A stretch of 37,921 bases of DNA from CAZNPU01 sp964575335 (lineage in GTDB: Bacteria; Planctomycetota; Phycisphaerae; Phycisphaerales; SM1A02). The stretch lies in the NCBI GenBank assembly GCA_964575335.1, contig CAZNPU010000031.1, positions 1 through 37,921 on the forward strand. Reading direction: 5' to 3'. Positions 8,015-15,407 of the stretch are shown here, piece by piece; the first letter of the stretch is position 1; every line of letters starts with the position of its first letter. The position numbers and the translations under genes are program-made. Below the pieces are notes generated by a model. It saw nothing but the letters and a program-made list of their open reading frames with translations. It searched no databases and had not been told where the DNA came from.

Positions 8015-10027
8015 TCAGATATACGCCTTCTTGTGATAGACCCACCACTCCAGCATCAGCACAACCAGGCATAGTCCGATTGCCCACGGCCAGAGCGGGG
8101 TATAGACGCGTTCATCGCTCTTACTGCCGGCCACTGGATCCGTGCCGAACACAAGCGTCGGGCTGGCCTCCAGGCGGCCTTCAGTTTCACTCAGCAGATT
8201 CACCGCAAATGCCTGCCGTTGCAGTTCATTGCTGTCCGGCACTCGCCACGTGAGCAGATACGGTCCTGCCAACCGGACAGGCCCCCATGCCAGGCGCGTC
8301 GGGTCGTCAACGTTCAGAATCTCGGTCTTCCCATCAGGCGTCAACAAGCGGATATCCGTGGCATTGGCAGGCAGTCGCGTGGTAAACACCTCGCCCGGCC
8401 GCAGCCCTTGTGATGTAATGGCCTGGCCGATGTCGCCGAGGTATTCAATGCTGTTTTGAATGAATTGCACAAAGCTTTGTTCAAGCGGCCATGTGCTTTC
8501 CAGCGGATCGAACACGCAATGGATGAGGTGATGGCGGCCGCGCGACATCGCCACGACAGCGGGGCTTCGACTGCCCTCGAGCAGTTGCATCACGTCGGGC
8601 GCGATCTGCAGCAGGCGGAAGTTCGCAATAAAGATGTTTTGATAGTTCACATAATGCAGCGCAGGATGCTCATCTCTGCCTGTGAGAATGATCTGGTTGC
8701 TCGCTTCGCCGTATTCGATAAGCCCCTCGATCGGCGGCGTGGGACCGAACGTAAGATACCGCCCCGGCGGCATGGCGGTCAGCTTGTGATTGTCAACCAC
8801 AATGACGTCATATGAATCTAGTCCTCCCTGGGGCGCCTCGGCCTCGTATCGGTCCGGTGAAAACATCACAAGCTGCTCAATGATGCGCATGCCCTCCAGT
8901 GCGGTGCGCACCATCGACTGGCTGGGATTTGGCGTAACCAGCGCCACACGCAAACGTCTCGGCGGCGTCACCGCGACCTGCGCAATGTTGTCCGCCATCA
9001 GATCATCCTTGCGCAGATTGGCCACTTCGATAACCGCACCGCGAGGCTGATTGAATGGCGAAAACACCACATTGGCACGGCCGGGGATGAACTGCCCGGT
9101 GCTTTCGTCAACTCGAGCCGCAGGCACACGCGATTCCTCAATCACAAGCGCTGTGCCGTCGACTGACAGTTGCAGGTCGCACGTGACCGGCTCGTAATTG
9201 AAGTTCATCAACGCAGCAAATACCTGCACCGCGCCGGGCCGGTCGTACGGCCGCTCCACGGAAATGCTGCTGATGGCGACGTTATCTGCATCGGGAGAAC
9301 CGATGATGTGGTAGTGGTAAATGTCTCCTCGGCCGCGCAGCACGTGCTCTTCCACATCGGCGATTCGCCCGTCACTAAACAGTTCCAGCGTAGGGGGATC
9401 GTCGATCGGGCGCAGCTCGCCGGTATCAAGATCGACAACATTGGTGGTGTACGCGTGGGCGAGTTGGAGCGCCTCGCCGATGCGCGTCTCGCCATGGGTG
9501 GGCTGAATGCGATCGATTGCGGCAAGCAGTTGCTGCTTGGAATCGGTGAAGCGGCAGTAGATTTCAGCGGAATCATTGAAGACCACGATCATCGTCTGCC
9601 CGCCTGAACTGGCGAACAATCCCCCGCCGTACATCGCTTCAATTTTCTCTTTCGCCCGCCGCTTGGCTTCATCGAGCCGCGTCGCGTCCAGGCCCGGCGT
9701 GGTGACGTCGGTTGAACTCATCGACGCGGAATTATCAATCAGAATCACTGTGCGGCCGCCTCTCTGCCTGCCGGCATGAAGCTGCGGTTGCGCCAGCGCG
9801 AGGGACAGCAGAATGAGAACCAGCAACTGCAGAAACAGCAGCAGGCTCTTGCGCAATTTCTGAAACGGCGCGTTGGCGCGAAGGTCTTCCACCGACTGCA
9901 GCCAGAGCAGCGTCGATGAAACCGCCTGCTGCCGCCGACGCAGCTTCAGAAAATACAGCAAAATCAGCGGCGGAATGACTGCCAGCGCTAGCAGCGCTCC
10001 CGCAAGCGGCGACAGCATCGGGATCAT
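8015..10027 (-). CDS. BatA-like membrane protein with vWA domain
   Basis: A 670-residue membrane protein. Residues 1-80 form the aerotolerance BatA N-terminal region: two helices separated by a basic loop with the SLLLFLQLLVLILLSLALAQP pattern split around residue 70. A von Willebrand A domain follows, with an intact MIDAS first motif DNSAS (Asp98, Ser100, Ser102). A large beta-rich periplasmic-type region leads to a C-terminal helix (about 645-665) and a short basic tail. These proteins work with MoxR ATPases and DUF58 proteins, probably in folding or activating envelope proteins; the exact substrate is unknown. The ATG at 10027 has AGGGG about seven bases upstream. It is the last gene of the minus-strand cluster, 136 bases after the DUF58 gene. 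Confidence 0.85.
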   Translation of the reverse strand: MIPMLSPLAGALLALAVIPPLILLYFLKLRRRQQAVSSTLLWLQSVEDLRANAPFQKLRKSLLLFLQLLVLILLSLALAQPQLHAGRQRGGRTVILIDNSASMSSTDVTTPGLDATRLDEAKRRAKEKIEAMYGGGLFASSGGQTMIVVFNDSAEIYCRFTDSKQQLLAAIDRIQPTHGETRIGEALQLAHAYTTNVVDLDTGELRPIDDPPTLELFSDGRIADVEEHVLRGRGDIYHYHIIGSPDADNVAISSISVERPYDRPGAVQVFAALMNFNYEPVTCDLQLSVDGTALVIEESRVPAARVDESTGQFIPGRANVVFSPFNQPRGAVIEVANLRKDDLMADNIAQVAVTPPRRLRVALVTPNPSQSMVRTALEGMRIIEQLVMFSPDRYEAEAPQGGLDSYDVIVVDNHKLTAMPPGRYLTFGPTPPIEGLIEYGEASNQIILTGRDEHPALHYVNYQNIFIANFRLLQIAPDVMQLLEGSRSPAVVAMSRGRHHLIHCVFDPLESTWPLEQSFVQFIQNSIEYLGDIGQAITSQGLRPGEVFTTRLPANATDIRLLTPDGKTEILNVDDPTRLAWGPVRLAGPYLLTWRVPDSNELQRQAFAVNLLSETEGRLEASPTLVFGTDPVAGSKSDERVYTPLWPWAIGLCLVVLMLEWWVYHKKAYI

Positions 10028-10043
10028 GCGGCATCCCCTCGCA

Positions 10044-10090
10044 CCATCATCATGTTGATGATGAAATCACCATTATTATCATCATCGCAT
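10044..10090. repeat. CAT/ATC-rich low-complexity patch with inverted repeat between the DUF58 and BatA-like genes
   Basis: The 136-base gap upstream of the BatA-like gene contains a run of CAT/ATC triplets. Within it CATCATCA, a three-base loop and TGATGATG make a perfect eight-base inverted repeat near 10045-10063, followed by CCATTATTATCATCATCG. On the minus strand the same patch can be read as Asp/Asn codons of a roughly 32-codon frame (ATG at 10122) that ends in an ATGA overlap with the BatA-like start. I cannot tell whether this is a tiny coupled leader gene, a decayed gene end or simply repetitive spacer. Confidence 0.4.
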
Positions 10091-10163
10091 CCGGCAGTAT
10101 CGCAACACATGCCGCTTCGCATATTCCCGCCGGCTCGCTCATTCGTCACATCGCCCCAATGCC

Positions 10164-11093
10164 TCACTTCAAAAGTCCCCTCTTTCGCAGATAGTCCAAC
10201 AGCAGCGTATTGAGGTCGGTGCTGGTGTCGATAGTCAGATGCATCATGCCCCGTCGAACGCAAAAGTCGCGCAGCTTGCCGCAGTACGCGTTGAGATTGT
10301 CCTTGTATCGCTTGAGCAGCGCAGCACTGACGGTGATCTCAGCGGTGTCGTCATCCTCGATATCCGTCAGCCGCAGATCGCCAGCCAGCCCGTGCTTGCC
10401 GGGATCGATCTCCTCCGGCGCAAGTGTCTGCAGGCAAAAGGTGTCATAGCCGCTTCCGGTCAGATAGCGCAGACCCTTTTCGTAACCTTCCTTGAACATG
10501 AAATCCGAGAGCACAACCATGACGCCCTTGCCCTGGCGGCTGAGCGCGATCGTGCGCATGGCGTCGGTGAAATTGCTCGCGCCTCCGGGCTGCAGGTTGA
10601 TAAGCCACGATCCCATTTCTTTGGTGCGCCGCCTGCCGCGCAGGTTCGACAACGGCCGCACGCCCGTTGAATCAAAGGCGTAAAACGTCACACGATTGTG
10701 ATTGACAAGCCCGATATACCCCAGCGCCATCGCAAGCTTCTGACAGAAGACGAATTTGTTGGGATTGCCCCAATCCATGGATGCACTGGTGTCGATTGCG
10801 ACGAGCAGCGACAGGTCTTCCTCTTCGATGAACATTTTGAGAAAGAGCTTGTCCAGCCGGGCGTAGATGTTCCAATCGACAAACCGCAGATCGTCGCCAT
10901 GGGCATAGTGGCGGTAATCCGCAAACTCAACACTGATGCCGCGTTTCTTGCTCCGTCGCTCGCCCTGCAACTTGCCAGCAAAAATTTTGCGTGACATGAC
11001 GTCCACCTGGTCGAGCTTGGCCATCAGTTGGCTGTCAAGCAGTTCGTCCAGACGTGTTGGGCGGGGGGTTGTTGTCGTGCCGAATGCAGCCAT
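10164..11093 (-). CDS. DUF58 family protein with vWA-like fold
   Basis: A 309-residue soluble protein of the DUF58 family, standard partner of MoxR ATPases. The hallmark block is present at about 59-75 (DYRHYAHGDDLRFVDW), where GDD-R-DW is conserved. A vWA-type MIDAS motif, DTSAS, follows at Asp101, Ser103 and Ser105, and a second acidic strand at VVLSDFMF. The frame is open upstream to 11183, which would overlap the MoxR gene; the ATG at 11093 (MAAFGTTT) leaves 52 bases after the moxR stop and matches usual family starts. A ribosome site is weak (AAGAG). It likely links MoxR to the membrane vWA proteins encoded on either side. Confidence 0.9.
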   Translation of the reverse strand: MAAFGTTTTPRPTRLDELLDSQLMAKLDQVDVMSRKIFAGKLQGERRSKKRGISVEFADYRHYAHGDDLRFVDWNIYARLDKLFLKMFIEEEDLSLLVAIDTSASMDWGNPNKFVFCQKLAMALGYIGLVNHNRVTFYAFDSTGVRPLSNLRGRRRTKEMGSWLINLQPGGASNFTDAMRTIALSRQGKGVMVVLSDFMFKEGYEKGLRYLTGSGYDTFCLQTLAPEEIDPGKHGLAGDLRLTDIEDDDTAEITVSAALLKRYKDNLNAYCGKLRDFCVRRGMMHLTIDTSTDLNTLLLDYLRKRGLLK

Positions 11094-11145
11094 GAATGAA
11101 AAGCTCTTGTACGCTGGCGCCGGGAGTTTGCAATTCCTTTTGACC

Positions 11146-12264
11146 TTACGCCTGCAGGTTGGCCTCCCGCGGGAGGCGTTCAATCAGTTGCTGAATGATC
11201 ATATCCGCGCTGACGCCATCCGCTTCGGCTTCGAAACTGCGCACGATGCGATGTCGAAGCGCAGCCGGGGCGATATCGGTGACATCCTTGAACGCTACCG
11301 CGTAGCGGCCGTCAATAAGCGCCTTGACCTTGGCAGCGTTGATCAGCGCCTGGGCGCCGCGCGGACTGACGCCGACGCGAATGTACCGGCTGATCTTTGA
11401 ATCCGTGTGCGCTTCGTTATCCGGGTGTGTGGCCAACACAAGTCGAATCACATAATCCTGTACGTGCGGCGCGACAACGATGCGGCGGGCGAGTTGCTGG
11501 GCTTTGAGAATATACGAACCGTCGAGAACGGGTTGGACCGTCGCCTCCGCGTTGACTGTGGTGCGGCTGATGATCTGATTCATTTCGCCATGCGTGGCAT
11601 ACGGCACCGTGATTTTGAACAAAAACCGGTCGAGCTGCGCGTCCGGCAGCGGGTACGTTCCCTCCTGCTCGATCGGGTTCTGGGTGGCCATGACGAAAAA
11701 AGGCAACTGCAGTTTGTGCGTGCGGCCGGCCACGGTGACCGAACGTTCCTGCATCGCCTCCAGGAGCGAGGACTGACTCTTGGGCGTTGCGCGGTTGATT
11801 TCATCAGCGAGCACCAGTTGCTTGAAGATCGGGCCTGGCTTGAAATCAAAACTCCGTCGGCCGGTGGTTGGATCCTCCAGTACAATGCTCGTGCCGGTGA
11901 TGTCAGCAGGCATGAGATCGGGCGTGAACTGAATGCGGCTGAACGGCAGCCTCAACGCGCGGCCAAGCGTGCGCACCAGCAGCGTCTTGCCCAGTCCCGG
12001 TACGCCTTCCAACAGCACATGGCCGTCCGCAAAAAGCGCGATCAGCGTCTGCTGCACGATCTCGTGCTGCCCCACCATTGCCTTGCCAACTTCGTGCTGC
12101 AAGCGATCAAACACTTCTCGAAAACTCGCGCACGCACGCTTAGCCGATTCGATATCGTTGAATGCGATGTCAAGTTCAGGCAACTTCAACGGCGCAGCTT
12201 GAGCATCGGCATCCGAAGCTGCATTGCCTGGTGCTGAAGCTTCAATGCCGGTGGAATCAGCCAT
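11146..12264 (-). CDS. MoxR family AAA+ ATPase
   Basis: A 372-residue AAA+ ATPase. From the ATG at 12264 it has Walker A GVPGLGKT with Lys93, Walker B LVLADE with Asp154 and Glu155, sensor 1 ATQNP with Asn196, then the MoxR signature GTYPLPDAQLDRF, and a C-terminal lid domain with SPRGAQAL. MoxR proteins act as chaperone-like remodelling ATPases for vWA-domain partners. The start is well fixed: GGAAGGAAC lies eight bases before the ATG, which overlaps the stop of the large vWA gene by eight bases. The first 35 residues are Ala-rich and probably disordered. Confidence 0.94.
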   Translation of the reverse strand: MADSTGIEASAPGNAASDADAQAAPLKLPELDIAFNDIESAKRACASFREVFDRLQHEVGKAMVGQHEIVQQTLIALFADGHVLLEGVPGLGKTLLVRTLGRALRLPFSRIQFTPDLMPADITGTSIVLEDPTTGRRSFDFKPGPIFKQLVLADEINRATPKSQSSLLEAMQERSVTVAGRTHKLQLPFFVMATQNPIEQEGTYPLPDAQLDRFLFKITVPYATHGEMNQIISRTTVNAEATVQPVLDGSYILKAQQLARRIVVAPHVQDYVIRLVLATHPDNEAHTDSKISRYIRVGVSPRGAQALINAAKVKALIDGRYAVAFKDVTDIAPAALRHRIVRSFEAEADGVSADMIIQQLIERLPREANLQA

Positions 12265-15200
12265 TGGGTTGTTCCTTCCCGCCATCATCAGATTGCTGAT
12301 CCTTGCCTCGTGCGCGACGTTTGGCAGCAAGCAGACGCGATGTGTAGTCGCCATCTTCCTGCTGCTGCGGCGCATCGGTCGATTTGGGCTTGACCGGCGG
12401 CGGTGGCGCAACACGCTTATCTGCTGGCGTTTGCGAGCCGACATCGATTGCTCGCTGCGCATCTTCTTCGCTGGCTTCGAATCGCACTTTCTTCTGAGCG
12501 GCGGTCGGCTTGATTTGCTCCCTGCTGATTGTGCGGTGCGAAACCTGCGAGCGTGCCCGCTTCCACGCAGCAACCGTCTCCGCGGACGTCTCAGTTCGCC
12601 GGCCTACCGCGCGTCCCACCAGCGCAGCGAGCCACGTCGGATCGATCGATACCCGCCTTGCTGCAACGTCAAGCAGGAACAGCGCCGCAGCAATGATCGC
12701 CATCAGATCCCACACCTCGCGCGGGCTCTTGGGAAACTCCAGGCCCGTCGCATCGAACAGCTCCAGCAGCGTTGGATCATCAAGCGTCAGCTCGCGTCCC
12801 GTCGTGCGACGAGCCAGCTCTCCAAGCTTTGCAGCGTTATGGCGCACATCACGAAACTCGCGCGAATATGGCACGCTCACCGCAGCCTGCACATGTCCCT
12901 TTACGGCAGTCTCTTCCGATGCGCCGGCTGCGTAGCTGACGTTCACCAGATACGACCCCGCTTCGCTGGTGCGGAACTGGCCGCGATACCGTCCCGGTCC
13001 AACCTGCTGCAGCACAAGCGGCTGGGCTTCGTTGTGCGGATTGATGACCGAGGCATTTGTCTGCATGAAATTCAAAAACGCGGCGTCAGCGTCGAGCGCT
13101 TCCACTTCAACAATCGCCAGATCGCCTTCCTGTCGCGTGTTGATGTGAAAATTGGCGGGCGAACTCGGACGCATCACCCAGCGAGCCGACTGCTCCCAGA
13201 ACGAACGGAACCGCTCCCAACTTGCCCAGCGAGCGCCCCAGCGGCCGCTCAGATCGGAGGTGTACGCGATCGATTTGCCCAACCCATAATTCCAGTAGGC
13301 ATAAATGGGATCGGTGCCCTCACTGGTTTGCAGAAAAATCGGCGTCTGGGCCAGTCCCTTGCGCGGCGCGGTCAGCACATATCCATCAATTGCCGGCACG
13401 CTGGAAAAACCTTCAACCGGCCCGTGCAGGCTGCTCCTGATCTGCGGCTGGTAGAGATCGCCTTCCTGAATCAGCGAACGCGAAACAACCTGCGCTTCCT
13501 TGATGAAGATTTCCGGAAGCTGCCTGGGATTGACGACGTTGTAGAAATTGCCGCCCGTCACGCTTGCCGTGGCGTCCATCGATGCGCGATCCGCTGCGCT
13601 GCCGTGGCCAGCCACCATGACGGTGGTCACCGTCACCTTGTTCTGCACGTATTTGTTCAAAAGCGCCTGCGTCGGCGGCGAGGGATCGCCATCCGAAATA
13701 ATGATCGCGTGTCGCTGTCCGGCGCGCACCGAAAGCAACCCATCCAGCGCAAGCTGCATCGACGATTCGAAATCAGGCATATCGCCGACGACCATTTTCT
13801 TTGCTGCGTTGATGGCAGCGGATTTGTCGCCGGCAAGCGACATCGGAAGCGCCCACGATGAACCGTTGAGGTTGGGCACGTTGGGGTTCCAGTTGTATTC
13901 GACAATGCCGACGTAATCCAGACTGCTGAGGGCCTTGATCGCGGAGATCGCCACCTGCTGGCCCCAGTAGTTGCCCTGCGGCATCTCGCAGGAGTGCATG
14001 ATCAGCGCAAGCGCGCCGCGCACCATCTGGCGCGTTTGCGGCGGGTCAAGTTCAACCGGCAGGGCTTTGGCCAGTTCCGAACCGGTCCAATACCCCGCGC
14101 CGAACGATTGATCGCCGCCCAGCATGATCAAGCCGCCCCCCAGATCGTGCACGTAAGCGTGCAGCATCTTGTCTTTTTCATCGTCAAATGCCGTCCGCGG
14201 CACATTGGCCAGCACAACGGCATCGTAACCGGCAAGGTACACCAGGCCGCCGCTGAGCGCATCGGGAGTCACAACATCAACGTCGATGTTGCTCTCCCGC
14301 ATCGCCTGAACAAAATACTGCGAATTCACGCCGCCCTCGTCGATGACCAGCATCTTGCCTTCCCCAGCTACAAACGTCACCGCCATCGCAGTGTTGTTGC
14401 GCTCGATCGTGTCGTCAGCAAGATTGTCCGGTTCAAATACGGCGGTAAAGCGCTGCGGGCCTGGCGAATCGAGTTTCAGGGGCACCGGAAACACCGCCGC
14501 TGGTCCAGCGTTGATCTGCACCCGCAAACCTTCAGTTTCACCGTCACCCGAAAGATTCACCGGCACATCGTTCATCCACAGACGAAGCGTGCCCGTGACG
14601 TCGTGCTGACTGCGCAGCACCATCTGCAGGTTGATCGTCTGCCCCTTGCGCACTCTGGCCGGTGCGATCAGCCGCTCAAAGACAACTTCACGATCGTGCT
14701 GGTACTCCAGCACAACCACATCAATCGGCACGTTGTTCGCCGCTGCGATTTCCGCAGCAGCCATGATGGAATCTTCCGTTTCGTTGCCGTCGGACACCAG
14801 GACGATTCGATTGGCTGTATCGTCGGGCGCGATCGCCATCGCCAGACGCACGCCGGCCGCCAGATTCGTCGCGTTGAGATCGAAATCTTCCGAGCCTGCA
14901 GAGACAGTCGAGTACGTGTCAGGCATTGCCACGATCTGCGCTTCTTTGGCGATCGTAATCACCGCCAGTCGATCCTCGCGGCGTTCCTTGGCCTGAGCGG
15001 CTTTTTGCAAAACCTGCAGCGATGAATTCTTCAGCGGCAGCGGAATCGACTGGCTGCGGTCGATGATGAGCGTCACTGTAAGCCCCTCGCCGCGTTTCTC
15101 CCACACCGGATGCGCCAACGCTGTGGTCAACAGAAAAATGATGATGACGCGCGCAGCAAAAATGAATGTCGCCTTGCCGCGCGAAAGCCCGCCAATGCTG

Positions 15201-15289
15201 CGGCGGGCCATCCAATACACCGGCACAATGAGCAGCAGAAGCAGCAGCCAGCCGGGACGTTCAAAATGCATTGGAAGCAGGTTGGACAT
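12257..15289 (-). CDS. Large membrane protein with two vWA-like domains around a glutamine-amidotransferase-like domain
   Basis: A 1010-residue protein starting at the ATG at 15289, with AGGA seven bases upstream. Two N-terminal helices (about 13-28 and 41-60) precede a vWA domain with MIDAS motif DRSQS (Asp77, Ser79, Ser81). A glutamine-amidotransferase-like Rossmann domain follows (YDAVVLANVPR, then LGGGLIMLGGDQSFG) that lacks an obvious catalytic Cys triad. A second vWA-like domain (about 430-590) has IISDGDPSPP but its first motif reads MHSCEM, so metal binding there is doubtful. A beta-sandwich region, one C-terminal helix (about 855-875) and a charged, Lys/Glu/Gln-rich tail complete it. 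Related proteins flank MoxR genes in planctomycetes. It overlaps moxR by eight bases, so the two are probably coupled. The substrate is unknown. Confidence 0.87.
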   Translation of the reverse strand: MSNLLPMHFERPGWLLLLLLIVPVYWMARRSIGGLSRGKATFIFAARVIIIFLLTTALAHPVWEKRGEGLTVTLIIDRSQSIPLPLKNSSLQVLQKAAQAKERREDRLAVITIAKEAQIVAMPDTYSTVSAGSEDFDLNATNLAAGVRLAMAIAPDDTANRIVLVSDGNETEDSIMAAAEIAAANNVPIDVVVLEYQHDREVVFERLIAPARVRKGQTINLQMVLRSQHDVTGTLRLWMNDVPVNLSGDGETEGLRVQINAGPAAVFPVPLKLDSPGPQRFTAVFEPDNLADDTIERNNTAMAVTFVAGEGKMLVIDEGGVNSQYFVQAMRESNIDVDVVTPDALSGGLVYLAGYDAVVLANVPRTAFDDEKDKMLHAYVHDLGGGLIMLGGDQSFGAGYWTGSELAKALPVELDPPQTRQMVRGALALIMHSCEMPQGNYWGQQVAISAIKALSSLDYVGIVEYNWNPNVPNLNGSSWALPMSLAGDKSAAINAAKKMVVGDMPDFESSMQLALDGLLSVRAGQRHAIIISDGDPSPPTQALLNKYVQNKVTVTTVMVAGHGSAADRASMDATASVTGGNFYNVVNPRQLPEIFIKEAQVVSRSLIQEGDLYQPQIRSSLHGPVEGFSSVPAIDGYVLTAPRKGLAQTPIFLQTSEGTDPIYAYWNYGLGKSIAYTSDLSGRWGARWASWERFRSFWEQSARWVMRPSSPANFHINTRQEGDLAIVEVEALDADAAFLNFMQTNASVINPHNEAQPLVLQQVGPGRYRGQFRTSEAGSYLVNVSYAAGASEETAVKGHVQAAVSVPYSREFRDVRHNAAKLGELARRTTGRELTLDDPTLLELFDATGLEFPKSPREVWDLMAIIAAALFLLDVAARRVSIDPTWLAALVGRAVGRRTETSAETVAAWKRARSQVSHRTISREQIKPTAAQKKVRFEASEEDAQRAIDVGSQTPADKRVAPPPPVKPKSTDAPQQQEDGDYTSRLLAAKRRARGKDQQSDDGGKEQPNG

Positions 15290-15407
15290 GGACAATTCCT
15301 GGATTCGATCTCAACCTTGCATCGCTATGCCATTACAACGTGCGGGTTCCTCGAACAACGTCAGCAGCTTCATGATTGTCACATCACCCTCCGTCAAAGC
15401 TGTTTCG

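Noticed and set aside
11407..12237. Plus-strand open frame of 276 residues
   Set aside because: Antisense to moxR, with no recognisable domain or ribosome site.
12224..13861. Plus-strand open frame of 545 residues
   Set aside because: It lies opposite the large vWA gene, is rich in Arg, His and Cys in a random way, and shows no domain pattern; a shadow of GC-rich coding DNA.
13994..15025. Plus-strand open frame of 343 residues
   Set aside because: Opposite strand of the vWA gene, no motifs and odd composition.
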